Of a stretch of DNA of 64,000 bases, positions 45,646-57,212 are shown in pieces (positions within the stretch are counted from its first letter, which is position 1; each line of letters starts with the position of its first letter). The DNA comes from Lycorma delicatula (Eukaryota > Arthropoda > Insecta > Hemiptera > Fulgoridae). Location: NCBI RefSeq assembly GCF_047948215.1, contig NC_134461.1, positions 88,780,245 to 88,844,244 of the forward strand, read 5' to 3'. The notes under the pieces were generated by a model, which worked only from the letters and a program-made list of their open reading frames with translations, made no database searches and was not told the origin of the DNA. Both the position numbers and the translations under genes were made by a program.

Positions 45646-46131
45646 CAGGTGTCCCATATAAAACGCAACCCATCAATCACTCATCCATGAAATTTCAAAA
45701 GTCAAGCTTACTCCCCTACTTGTTACTGAAATGGACTCGTCCAACATTTGAACATCGCGGCGACGCAGTAGAACACTACCGAACGTGTTTTCATTGTTGA
45801 GTCGTACTTCAGTACGAAATCAGTGGTTGCAGTGTAAGATTTGTTTCGCCATAAGTACCCAGATAAACCATCTCCTAAAAAAATATCAGTATTAAGGATA
45901 GTTGCAAAATTTAGAGAGACCGGTTCTGTTAGTAACAAGGAACACAGAAGATCTGCGTCACTGTTGAATACAGATACAGTCACTGAAACCGACCTGAAAA
46001 TGCGACCTTATCGCATTCAAACAGTTCATCAACTTCTTGAGTCCGACAAAGAAAAACGGCTACAATATTGTCAATGGTTCCGTCGATTTCTGCGTGAGGG
46101 AATTAATGTTATGGATTCGTTATTTTCCCTG
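45646..46131 (+). mobile_element. Deleted mariner-type transposon, 486 bp, inside the SINE
   Basis: Starts CAGGTGTCCCATATAAAACG and ends CCTG, flanked on both sides by TA (45644-45645 and 46132-46133). Only the outermost four bases of the right end mirror the left, so the right terminal repeat has been lost. The whole interior is an N-terminal transposase fragment. Confidence 0.8.
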
Positions 46132-46134
46132 TAG
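45765..46134 (+). pseudogene. Mariner-type transposase, N-terminal fragment ending before the first catalytic Asp
   Basis: NTTERVFIVESYFSTKSVVA, one in-frame stop, then RHKYPDKPSPKKISVLRIVA and KFRETGSVSNKEHRRSASLL. This is the paired-like helix-turn-helix half of an insect mariner-type transposase. After a gap where the second DNA-binding part should be, RPYRIQTVHQLLESDKEKRL and QYCQWFRRFLREG lead to MDSLFSL and the end of the element. In intact relatives the LFSDEA-type motif with the first catalytic Asp comes next. The fragment therefore keeps DNA-binding sequence but no catalytic residue. It resembles the 15-kb and 9-kb transposases in kind but is too partial to assign to either. Confidence 0.82.
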
Positions 46135-46912
46135 ATAGCGGATACCGGTGTTCTTACCACAAATTTCAGAAATGGTCGACCTAAGACTGTAGAAGACTAC
46201 ACTCCATTTGCATTCATAGGATGTACAAATCATCCTCATTCATCCTCTGAAGTAATACCTTACGTTAGTTCAGGACGTTAAACAAAAAAAAAAAGATTTT
46301 AATTCTTGGACCCAAATTAAGGAGGAAATTTAGTTCTGTATCATTATGACGAAGGACATTTCAGCAGTTTATTTAATTCTTTAAAATCGGTTTTGTTTAA
46401 ATTTGTGTTTATTATTATTTTTTTAAATATTTAATTCTTTTGTTTTGTAATATTGAAAATTTTATTTGGCTTAACGTCTAGTTAAAATCTAACACATTTT
46501 ATATGTTCTGTTTTAAATAAACTTTGAAATTCTTATGTTTATATTTAGATTCTTTGTGCTTTTTATTCATACCACTTTACTCAGAATCGAATTTTTGTAC
46601 AATTTAAAAAAAAAATTATATGTATCTATTACGAATTTAACTAAGTTATTTTACGCCAAACATAAAAATGTATTTTTCAAACCCAATCTTTTACCCCATG
46701 TTTCCCAAAACCTACTAAAATACACATCTGGGATTTTTCTTTCTATTTCTTAGGTAAAATTTCATATATAAGTACTAAATATACCCCCTTAATTTGGGCC
46801 TCAAGAATTATACTCAGGCTTAATTTTACCGAAGTGCAGAATCAAGATGAAATATTTTGCCAGGGAAATAATAACGAAGCGTTTCCGAACTCATGTTTAT
46901 ATTCACTTTATT

Positions 46913-49259
46913 CTTTATCATCAATAGTATATAATATTTAAAGTTTGATACAATCTTCGTGAATTATTCTGTATGAAAAATTAATTTAAACTTTTGTACC
47001 ATAAAATAAAAATAATGTATCTTATTCTTCAACTATTGTTAAGAGATTTTTTAACCTATTAATGGAACATTTTTTAATTCGCAAATAACTACATATTACA
47101 TATTTTATTTTATTACAAATATTATGAACTGATATAATATTAAACCACAAAATAAATCACCAACATTCATAACGGAAAAAAATAATTGTTTGGTGCGAAA
47201 TGATTAAATGAAAACTTACATTAGAAATAAAAAAAAGCGCTTGCCTTGTATACAAAAAAAAGTAGAACTATCCAGGACAGTTTTTACAGACGATTTATAC
47301 ATTGTCCAGTAACCGCTTATTCCTTCACTGACGTTATTTAACTACGACCATCACCAGTGTTAACGTCGGTCAGAAAGTTTGAAATTAATTAGAGTCAATC
47401 GCATTCAACATGTTAAAAAACCGAAACATTTAAAAAATTTATTTTATTGCATTTCCAATTCTTCTTAATTTAAACATTCTGATAGATTTATACGTCTCGA
47501 AAATTTTGTTTTTTGAAAAAAAAAAATTTAAAAGTCATTTGGCTTATAATCAGGACACGATTTATTTCTTTTATTTATTTTTTTTTAATTCTCTGAATAT
47601 TCTTGATTATATTAGAAAATCATTAATTTGTAAATTATACGAGTATAACTTCAGGTACGATTAAATCTACGACTTACAGATCCTTAAACACGTGTAAGAA
47701 ATAATATGAGTATATTTTTATGACTGTAAAAAGACGTATCATATCAAGTAGATGCCATAGTAATTTTAAAAAATAACTACTGTGTTTATTACGCCGGATT
47801 CTAGTCAACAGAAGTCATGTAGGTGCTTTAAATGGAGAGTATATAGTCTGTATCTTTCATAATTTTTGTGCTAATACGTATTCAGGCGGCTCTGAATTTT
47901 TTTTTGTTAGAAGTGGGAAATCTATTTTACAGATGCCGAAGCAGTAACCCACCGGGTTTGTCTAGTGGTGAAAAAATAATGATTCATGAATTATTTTTTT
48001 GGGAATTAGGAGGTGAATTATTAATTAAAATGTAAATCTATATATAAGTGAGAAAAAAATGGTAGTAAAACAAATATTTTATAATTTTTATAAGGTAAGA
48101 ACCAGTTAATGTAAAATACAAATTTTAATCTTTGCTTCAAAATCCTAAATGCAGCTTAAGATTTCCATTGGATGAATTTAAATCAATAGTTTTAAAAGAA
48201 ATAAAGAATAATGTTGCAGGTTGAAATAGATTATGTCATTGATGTACGTGATATCGTTAAGTTAAATTTACTCGGTTCGATAATTTATCTTATTATATAT
48301 TCAAAGATATTGATACTACACTATCACTATACTAGTAAAGAAGGATTTAGAGTGACCGAATGATCTAGTTTTTGGAGTACTATAAATTTTCTACTGAGTA
48401 TATTGGTACTAATAAAACTTGTATTTGATGGTAGATTTAAGAGTTAGAAGATTCTATGTACGTAGCACATAACAGAAACTTAAAACAGATCGACTCGCTT
48501 TTATAAATTCACGACCCACCCGTATCCATCTTGTTTCTTTTTAAAAAAATACATGTTTTCTTATTATAAAGTAGAATGATATGCGATATTACTCAAAATC
48601 GATGAGTTATTTCTGAATGTATGTATTTAATTAATATTGTATAATTAATATTATTTGATATTAATTTTATTTTATTAATGTTTAATTAATGACTAAACTG
48701 AATATTATCTTTTTAGTTAATATTTTATTCTATGAACACAAACCTGAATATCTTTTCTATTTAAAATAATGCATTTATTTATGTAACTTTGTAATGCGAA
48801 ATTTAAAAATAGATTTCCATTTGTAGATAATGACAAACAAATATTTTTAAAAGAATAAAAAGAAATATGTCCGGTAGGAATTATTATCGTGTTGATGAAA
48901 TAGGGTGTTACCTCAGAATTTTTAAGTGGAGGTGGCTTTATAAAAACGTTTCGTGGCTTTGCCGTAATTTCACAATACCATTCCTTCTGCTGTTGTACCT
49001 CTTATTGCTTGATAACAGTACTGGAAAAGACGTTGGAAACGATATTCTATTCAACCATTATCTACGCTACGATAATATAATTTGACTTTGAATCATTACA
49101 TTTTTTAAATTTTAGATTTGGTAAGGCTACATGAAGGCTACATTAGTAAGGCTACATTAGCACAAGAAAGAGAATTTCTCATGATAATTCAAACGTAGGC
49201 TAATATTAAACGTAGATTTAGGAATTGTAAATGAATTTATTAAAAATAATTATATAGTA
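46913..49259. other. AT-rich stretch with one SINE head fragment
   Basis: No gene recognised apart from the fragment at 47947-47976. Confidence 0.5.
47947..47976 (+). mobile_element. SINE family A head fragment
   Basis: ACCCACCGGGTTTGTCTAGT and GGTGAA only; the element then stops abruptly at an A-rich sequence. Confidence 0.65.
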
Positions 49260-50346
49260 TTTAGAGAAAAATTTGATTTATAAAATAGAAAAGAAGGAAT
49301 GAAATTTAGAAAGAAAATAAATGAGAAAAAGATAAATAATAATAACTTGAAAATGGGAATTATTAAAATTTAGAAACAATTTTTCAACAAAACCAGTTTA
49401 AATTTAATAAAAAAAATATATAAAAGAAAGGATGGATTAGGCACGCGTAACTATCATTGATACTAAGCGAAGTATTCCTACAGAATATGGAAGAAGAGAA
49501 TATACTAGATATTATGAAAAAATGTAGATGTTCGGAATATATTAGATACGTGAATGACACTCTATTAGTAATTAAAAAAGAAATAAATAACAATGAAGAA
49601 AAGATTCGGGAAGAAATGAACAATTTCCACCAAAACATTAAACATACGATAGAAAAAGAGGAAGACGAAACTATTAATTTTTTATATCTAACTATAAAAA
49701 GAAATAATAAATAATAATCAAGATTTTGAAATATACAGAAAATAAACCTTTACAGATATAATCGTAACTTACGATTCGACTCACACAATGGAGCATAAAT
49801 TAGCGCGGCCTTTAGATACATGATAAATAGATTACATAAATTACTATTAAAGAAACTAGCATATTAAAAGAAGTTCAACACTATTTTCCAAATAGCAGAA
49901 AATAATGGGTATAAAAAAATGATCAGGAAAATGAATAAAAATAAAAATAAATTAGATTAAATTAAAACAACAATCGATAAAGACACCTTTAAATGGAGTA
50001 AATTATATTTACTGGGAAAGAAATTTACCTAAATAAACAATTCTTTAGTAAATACAATATAAAAATGAGTATAAGTGCAAATAATACACTAAAAAAGATT
50101 TTTAATAGTAACAGAAGAAAAAGATATATATTACAGTAATGGTATATTCAAAATAAAATGTGAATGCAATGCAACATACGTTGAACAAACCGGAAGAAAA
50201 TTAAAATTAAGATATAACAAACACATCAGATCTTTTAAAAATCAAAAATATGATTGTAATTATTCAACGAATTTAATAAAAAAAGGGCATAACTCATTGA
50301 ATATGAAATTAATTCGTAAATGAACATTTTAGAAAATTTAGAAATC
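49260..50346 (+). pseudogene. Penelope-like retroelement: RT C-terminal part plus GIY-YIG endonuclease, first segment
   Basis: Penelope-like elements pair a telomerase-like reverse transcriptase with a GIY-YIG nuclease. Read in order: NKTSLNLIKKIYKRKDGL (about 49389-49440), LSLILSEVFLQNMEEENI (about 49451-49503), then the palm motif RYVNDTLLVIKKE (about 49546-49580, with the usual YVDD changed to YVND). NFHQNIKHTIEKEEDETINF follows (about 49622-49680). After frameshifts come YDSTHTMEHK (about 49771-49795), NRLHKLPLKKTSILKEVQHY (about 49827-49885) and QIAENNGYKK. The nuclease has SNGIFKIKCECNATYVEQTG and LRYNKHIRSF (about 50135-50240), so GIY reads GIF and YIG reads YVE. It ends MNILENLEI, where the fold-back element begins. 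It is dead by frameshifts and by loss of key residues. Confidence 0.82.
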
Positions 50347-52595
50347 GTCCAGGAGGTATCTGCGCGCGCGTCTTAAAATGGGCATATTTTACTATATGAT
50401 TGCTAATTGTTGCTTTAATTCCTCCGGATTATCATCAGAAATGATTATTTACTTATGCGCCAGTTAAAAAGTATGCTTAAATTTTGATTAAACAGAATAT
50501 AAAAAAATCGCAAAAATATCCATTTTATTAGATAACTTGATATCTGTTGTTTTAGAGAATAGATAGAGAAAAAAAAATGTTATTAAATTTTACATATCGG
50601 ATGCATATCGAAAAATTCGTTATTATTGATGCAATAATAGTAATAACTGTCAAAAAAATGAAAGGAAAAGTCTGATGTCGACATCACATGACTTCCTGTA
50701 CGCCTATTAAATTACATATACACTTTTTTTTTTAAAAATAAAAACTACATAACATTTTATTTTATTAATAATTTCTGATATCTTTTTATACTTTTTTAAA
50801 TTTTTTTATATTGTTATTATTGAATTATTATTTATTGTAAGTTTTTTTTTTACAATCAGAGGTTAATAATTATTAATAAATCAACATATTTAAGTTAAAA
50901 AAGGAGATAAATTCGGATTCGTACCGATGTGCCTTCCCCTTGTAACAACCAAATATTTCATAAATTAAAATTTTACTTCGCTATAACTCTGAAACCAATG
51001 AAAATAAGTGTCACTTATGATATATCGTTGAAAAGCTCTCAATAACGGCTTATTTCTGCAGTTAAAAAAAAGTAAAAAATCCATGTTTTTGGATTTCGGG
51101 CTTTGGTGGACACTTTTGGTCCAGTCGATTATAATAAAAAGAGGAGGTGCACAACTATATGTTACAACAGTTCTAAATCCAAAATTTAAACATCCTACGG
51201 ATAATCAGTTTTGAATTATGCGAGAGACATACGTACGTATGTATAGAGGTCATGCCGAAACTTGTCAAAATGGATATTTCCGTTGAATTCTGAAAATCGA
51301 AATTTTTCGCGGTCACAATCCTTATTGTTTTACTTCGTACAAGGAAGTAAAAACAAGATTTTTAGGGAATTTTTCTTTATTACTTATATTATACATACAA
51401 CCTTCAGATTTGGTTCAAAGGACGTTTTGATATGATAAAGCAACACGACAAATTTCAACAAAATCGATTTGACAGTTTTTGCACAATAATTTTACAATCC
51501 AGATTTAAAAAAAAAAAAAATGGGAATTTTCCAAATTGTGTAGAGCCTGAAATAAAGTTACTAGATACTTGAAAATTTAATCACATATAAAAGAGCTCTC
51601 AAGCTTTCAGATGCATCTTGAAAAATTTAAATCGGTTAATTAAATGAGCCTAGGGAATTTTTCAAACATATTTTCAATTTGTTTTGCTTTAAGTAAATTG
51701 CATATTCTCGAATTTTTATCTAAATTAATTCTAAAAAACACAGCTTAATAGTACTCGGAAAGACGCTTCTTTAAAAAGAAAAGTCTCAATTCCTTAATTG
51801 TAAACGATCAAAGTTGACCGCCATTGTGTAAATTTTGGAATAAATTATTATTGATTAATTAATAAACCAATATTTAACAACAATTCGCCTTTGCCAGTAT
51901 GATATTTGAACTTTTTAGCTTACGACATCGATTTAAAAAAACTAATAATTTTATTTGTTATAATTACAAGTATGTCTGGAAAATTCCCTCGGCTCTCCTA
52001 ATTAACAGATATAATTTTTTCAAAATAGATTTGAAAGTGCTCTTTTATATTTTTAAAATTTTCAAGTATCTAGAGACTTTATTTCAGGCTCCACACAGTT
52101 TGGAAAAACCGCATTTTTTTACATCTGCATTGCAAAATTATTATGGAAAATAGGTCAGACTAATGTTTTTGAAATTTAGCGTGTTGTTTTATCATATCAA
52201 TAAGTTCTTTGAAGCAAAATCTCAAGGGCCTATGTATAATATAAGTACTTAAAAAAAATTCCAAAAAATCTTGTGTTTTTTAACAGTTATTGCTATTTTG
52301 CATCAATAATGTATTTTTCGATTTGCAACCGAAAAAATTTAAAAACAAAACTTTTTTCCCCTGGCGATATTTTCCCTAAAAATTAACATTTATCAAGTTG
52401 TCTATGAAAATAGGATAAAAAATTGATATCTTTGCAATTTTTTTTACATTTTGTTTAATAAAAATTTAAGCACACCTTTTTCAACTGCACATAATAAATA
52501 ATCATTTCTGAAGATATCTCGGAAGCATTAAAGGAAAAATTAGCAATCATATAGAAAAAATCCAACCCAAAACAGATACCGCCTAGACTGAAATC
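50341..52595. mobile_element. Fold-back element, about 2.2 kb, with GAAATC target duplication, inserted in the Penelope-like ORF
   Basis: The element runs 50347-52589, flanked by GAAATC at 50341-50346 and 52590-52595. The left end GTCCAGGAGGTATCTG mirrors the right end CAGATACCGCCTAGAC. The two arms are inverted relatives over their whole length (about 750 bases each). Shared landmarks are CTATATGATTGCTAA, CAGAAATGATTATTTA, GATGCAA-ATAG-AATAACTGT, TTATATTATACATA and TTGATATGATAAA, and GAGCCTGAAATAAAG-TAC in the centre. Arms meet near 51840-51850. A 0.7-kb repeat interrupts the left arm at about 50658-51352. No coding motif, so the transposition machinery is unknown. Confidence 0.85.
50658..51352 (-). 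repeat. 0.7-kb dispersed repeat inserted in the left fold-back arm
   Basis: Reverse-complement relative of 57213-57840. It has near-terminal ACTTCCTTGTAC-type words at both ends (ACTTCC-TGTAC at 50691, GTACAAGGAAGT ending 51348). The inner side carries a CTGATGTCGACATCACATG palindromic word, and the interior has CCGTAGGATGTTxAAATTTT- and ATATATCATAAGTG-type blocks. Its absence from the right arm shows that it is an insertion. Confidence 0.82.
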
Positions 52596-52690
52596 TTTGA
52601 ATTAAAAAGACATAAATGAACAGATCAACAATGATGCGGATATTCTTTTCAAGAACCTCAATTTTTATGAAAACAGGAAATATATAAATT
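52590..52690 (+). pseudogene. Penelope-like element, second segment
   Basis: Beginning with the duplicated GAAATC codons, the sequence continues EIFELKRHK and, one frame over, NEQINNDADILFKNLNFYEN. This fits the LE-xEI-ELKxxK---LNEQ region at the C-terminus of Penelope-like ORFs. It is the continuation of the frame interrupted at 50346. A 3' untranslated region probably extends to about 52900. Confidence 0.68.
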
Positions 52691-53175
52691 AAATTAAAAG
52701 ATAAGTATAACCATCAATAATAAATAAACAAGAAGGCCACATAAGGAAATGAAATCAAATATAGGGAGGGACGTTGACTAAAAGCTATATAAAAATTAAC
52801 ATAAATTTAACAGTACTAGGACAATAAGTTTTGACAATGGAGTGGCTTCAAAACGCGTCAACAAGTGATAAAAGAATGAAGCTAAGAAAGGTAAGCAGTA
52901 CTAAACATAGAAACTGTTGAAGGTAACTTACGGGGAAGAATACTTCTACAGAAGTAGTAAAGTAATGAAATCTTGCTGGTTCTGCACAAATTGATTTACA
53001 TGAGGATTTCTCTTTGAGCATATCGATTTTTAATACTTGCTATTTATATTCGACATCCTATTTTTGAGTTTAATGGACATCCTTTTTTATTAAATATAAA
53101 TTATTGAATAAAAAATGAAAAAAATTTTTAAAGTAATTCATATAATATTCTGGAAATTTCCAGATACTCGTATCT
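52691..53175. other. Probable 3' part of the Penelope-like element and AT-rich spacer
   Basis: No motif recognised beyond general continuity with the element. Confidence 0.4.
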
Positions 53176-53460
53176 GACCCATCGGGTTGGTCTAGTGGTG
53201 AATGCGACTTCCCAAATCAGCTGATTTGGAAGTCGAGGGTACCAGCGTTCAAGTCCTTGTAAAGTCAGTTATTTTTATACAGATTTGAATACTAGATCGT
53301 GGATTCTGGTATTCTTTGGTGGTTGGGTTTTAAATAACCCTACATCTCAGGAATGGTCGAACTGAGACTGTACAAGACTACACTTCATATACACCCATAT
53401 ATATCATCCTCTGAAGTATTATCTGAACGGTAATTCCCGGAGGCTAAACAGAAAAAAGAT
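53176..53460 (+). mobile_element. SINE family A, full length, plus strand
   Basis: Head GACCCATCGGGTTGGTCTAG with A-box TGGTCTAGTGG, palindrome CAAATCAGCTGATTTG, B-box GTTCAAGTCC. The body has GATCGTGGATTCTGG and TCAGGAATGGTCGAACTGAG, and the 3' end is CGGAGGCTAAACAG followed by an A-rich tail. Best plus-strand copy for a consensus. Confidence 0.9.
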
Positions 53461-54657
53461 ATTTATATCTGGAGTAGCTTTCTTCGTACTGGTGTCGGTA
53501 GACATTGTTTTCCTAAGTTGTGTAAAGAGGATGGCAGGATACATTTAACTCTTTGCAGCTCCAGATTTCAAGCCAGGATTTGTTATTAATTATAACCTAA
53601 TAATTGAATTGTTATGGGAGAGACAAAATCGAAAGGCCGTTAGCGTTAAATCTCTCTATAACTAATCCGGCTTGACCTTGAACTTTCTAACTCCTATATG
53701 GAAAGGTTAAAATCATTTGTCCCATTCTTACACTTAAAGAAGGAATGGATAAATTAATAAACAGTTTATGATTATTTTTACTATCAGGGTAGGGGAAATA
53801 ATTTTTACGTAGCTAAATTATCGTAATATTTATAGTTAAAAATTTATTTTATAAACATGTTCATTGCTGACGGATCTGTTCTTTTTTTTATAACAAAAAA
53901 AATAAATGAATTATATGCTTCGTTTAACCTCGGTTGCTACCTTTTTCCTTGTACATTTTATTTTATTTATTCTCTTACATTTTAGCGCAAAAATAAAAGA
54001 ACCGTGAACACATGCACTCATTTTACGTTAGTCGAGTTTACTATTGAAGGTGTTAGTTTTACTTTTTATTTCTTTTAATACGGTTGTGAATATGTGGGGA
54101 TATGCTTGACTTTCTCTAGAGTGAAGTGTTTGAAGATGAGTGTTGTGCATAGCATAGGTGTTGTAAAGAAACGAGTGACGTCATCAAGTAGGTTGGGTAC
54201 ATACCGCTTGGAGAAAAAATGTTGGTGAAGGGGATGAGGAAGTGTAAATGTGGAAGGGGAATTCTTTTGAGTTTATGCTTGTTGCTACGTACTTATAGAT
54301 CCTTTTATAACTAATTTTATTTTATTTTTAGTCTTATTAGATAGCTAAAATCTACTTATTCTTTTATAGAACGACTGAAAGAAAAGATTTAAAAAGTTTT
54401 CTTTCTTTTTCTACTGTTCTCACGTAAACCACCATTTTCTTTATTCTTTAATTTGATTGATTTTAGTTTTTCTACTTTAAACATCGTTTTTATAACCATA
54501 GTTTTATAACGTTCTTCCGATAGTTTTCAGCTCTGATATTTCCTTATTTCTAACTTAAATTATTTCAAACCTCTTGTATTCAAATAATCTTTATCTATAC
54601 ACTTCATATATAATTATATTTAAAAAATTATATTTCGTCTTTTGAGTGATTGATTTC
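53461..54657. other. AT-rich stretch
   Basis: Nothing coding. 54115-54260 is purine-rich and contains a single TGACGTCA word. Confidence 0.5.
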
Positions 54658-54784
54658 GCCGATCTCCGTGGCGGAGTGGTAGCGTCTCGGCCTTTCATCC
54701 GGAGGTCCCTGTTTCGAATCCCGATCATGTAGGCATTTTTTATAGCTACAATATTTCCACTTCATATTCCCATGTACAAGCTTA
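54658..54784 (+). mobile_element. SINE family B, with tail
   Basis: Head GCCGATCTCCGTGGCGGAGT with A-box GGCGGAGTGGTAGC, CCTTTCATCCGGAGG, B-box TTTCGAATCCC. The tail TAGCTACAATATTTCCACTT to GTACAAGCTT is homologous to the 34.8-kb copy. Confidence 0.78.
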
Positions 54785-56029
54785 TTTGGTGAAATATCCA
54801 TTAACAAATTTAAAAATAATTAAAAGAATAAATGAACTGTTCTTTCTTTAAAAGTAAAATATTTAAATTTGGCCAAAATATCTCAGATGATAAACCAGTC
54901 CCGTGTTTAAATGCAGCTTAGATTTCTGGTTCTATTCGTCAAATTAATCATTTCATTACTTTATTAATTATATAGAAACCATTTTCTCTCCTAAAATAAC
55001 GGAAAATATAACTTTACTTTGAATCCTTTCTTCTAATAAAGTAATATTATTTATTTTTAAGCCTTTCTTAAAATATTATTTTTAAATTATGATAACTGTG
55101 TGACCGTTGAACATAAAATAATCATGAAAACTTACTTTTTTTCAGTTGTTTGTGAGGTAGAAAATATTTGGTTAGATTTTCCTCCTTATATGAATCGGTT
55201 TTCGATTAAAATATTCTTTTTAGAATATTATAGATGTCGCAGCTATTCAATATTTTACTGTTTGTATAGCAGATCAACAGATTGAGACCGAGCTACGTTA
55301 AAAATATGTATTTTTTACATTTAAAAGTAGGTATTAAGGTATAAACCTCACAGTGCCAGTATGCGAAATTAAACGCCATCAAGGTTAACCCGTAGGCAGT
55401 AGCCTATCCTCATCGTGAATGCCTCATGGTTCGATTTTGCTAGGTTAACGCGTATTTTCTACGAACTCAACCATCTGTTGATTAAATCCAACTCGGATTG
55501 TAGACTATGTATATATTTTTAGAATTTAATTTTTAAAACTTAAAAATTCCCTGATATCTATTCTGCCGACTATTTGTTATCAGGTTCTACTCAATAACAC
55601 ATCTTAGTTTACTTCTGATGAATCTGTGATGGTTTTTTTATTGTTTCAAAGCATATTTACAATCGATCAAATTTTCATAAACCTTTCGTAAATTGGATCG
55701 CATCACAAATCACCCGATAAGGAGTCAATGAAACCCCTCAGAACTATACACTAGTATAGTAAAAGCTTTTATGCCAAGCACATCTTATATAAATAAATAA
55801 ATAAATATATATATATATATATATTGCGATGAAACTTTAGTGAGTTGTTGTGCACAAGCCTGCAAAGGTTTCTGAATTAGTTTGGACCCGCTAGGTGGCG
55901 CTGGCGTTGAGATATTTCAAAAAATGGAATTTATGGTCCGATTTGCCTCATATTCAAAATATATGTTAGTTACACGGAAAGAAATAGTTTTGTAAAAAAT
56001 GGACCCACTAGGTGTCCATTTAACCAAAA
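54785..56029. other. AT-rich stretch, TA microsatellite at 55803-55824
   Basis: No gene recognised. 55330-55450 is less AT-rich, but unidentified. Confidence 0.5.
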
Positions 56030-56194
56030 GTACACCAACGTACACCGGTATCCACTGTCTAGTATTCAAATCCGTACAAAAGCAACTAACTTTCACTAGG
56101 ATTTAAACCTCAGATCTCTTGATTTCAAAAATAAGCTAATAAACAAATGATTTGCGACGACAAGTTTATCATTAGATGAGCCCGGTGGATTGTA
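56030..56194 (-). mobile_element. SINE family A, second subfamily, 5' half
   Basis: Minus strand head ending CCGGGCTCATCTAATG, palindrome region mutated, B-box-like GGTTTAAATCC, AGTTGCTTTTGTACGGATTT. The 3' body is missing. Confidence 0.68.
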
Positions 56195-57212
56195 GACATA
56201 TATTTACATCAGCATAAAATTGTTGGGTAATTTAATATATACAAGTTTATTCTGTCAATAATAAATCTTTGCTTTTTGCCTATTTATTTATCTGATTAAG
56301 TGCTGTTTATGAGTTCATTACATTAAAAATAATTACGAGTTCTATATGAAAGAGCTCTGTAATGGAATAATGTACGTCGTATTATCTAACACTAGCCAAA
56401 ATAACACCGTTACTTTATAATTTAAAAAAAAAAAACATTAAAAAAAAGATTGAAAACTAAGTTCTGACGAAGTTGAGTAAGAATAAATTTGGGACTTAAC
56501 TAAATACAATGTAGAGTTTCTAAAAATTTACACACATCTTTTAAATTTAAGTTTTTTATAATTTATTTATAATTTTACAGATGAATTAAATGTATTGGTT
56601 CTGAATATTTAAATGGGAAGCATTATTTATTCACTGCATGGTAATATAAAATGGATTCTCATAAAATTGATTTATTATTATTTTTTTTTAAATCAATGAC
56701 GTGTTAAAAAATGACAGAAGAAGAAAAATCAACAATAATCTGTTTAAAAAAAACATCGTTTCTCGCTTCAGTTTACTGCCTTCAGTACTAAATCGTTCGA
56801 AAATCAAATTCTTGCTACACCGGATAAAAAAAAAATTAGATTCCAATGTTGGGACGTATATAACTTGATTTGCTACTGGTGAAAAAATATAAACTACGAT
56901 AAAGAAATATGTAAAATTATTTTGATGCAGTAAATCTTTTTTTTATTTATTTATTTTTTAAATGTAAATCAGTAATGATCGTAATAAATATAATAGTAAT
57001 AAAACTATTGAAGAATTTTTAAATAAAATAACGTATTCATAATTGTAATACTTTTTTTTACCTTGTAATATTAATAAAATAAATTTTAATGACCCCTCTC
57101 TTGATACCCGCTCTTTCGTAAAAAAAAAATTAAATAAATAAACAGTTTTTTTTTTATTAGGATTACTTGAAATAGAGGAAATATTTAGAATAAGAATAAT
57201 CTTTGCACAATT
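56195..57212. other. AT-rich stretch
   Basis: Nothing recognised. Confidence 0.5.

Larger units (their letters stand above)
45544..46294 (+). mobile_element. SINE family A, split by a DNA transposon
   Basis: The 5' part (45544-45645, from the AAATCAGCTGATTT palindrome through a B-box-like GGTTTAAATCC) and the 3' part (46132-46294, GATAGCGGATACCGG to the A-rich tail) are the two halves of one SINE. The outer flanks GATTGTAATT (45534-45543) and GATTTTAATT (46295-46304) are its target duplication with one mismatch. Confidence 0.82.
45098..46912. mobile_element. Inverted-repeat element carrying three nested insertions
   Basis: After removal of the inserts, the left arm (45098-45160, 45498-45533 and 46305-46345) is an inverted relative of the right arm (about 46770-46912). 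Both carry GACGCTTCG/AAACGCTTCG, then AGTATTTCATC/AATATTTCATC, GATTCTGCAC, TAAAATTAA and AATTCTTG-GGCCCAAATTAA. The interior (46345-46770) matches 39.3-39.9 kb. There is no transposase, so it is non-autonomous. It is related to the long-TIR mariner-type family. Confidence 0.75.

Noticed and set aside
54177..54186. TGACGTCA cAMP-response-type site (another near 2128)
   Set aside because: A single 8-bp palindrome without promoter context is expected by chance at this sequence length.
54658..54725. Possible functional tRNA gene (GGCGGAGTGGTAGC, CTTTCAT, TTTCGAATCCC)
   Set aside because: No seven-base acceptor stem can be formed, and the sequence continues into a tail shared with another copy. 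It is the head of a SINE.
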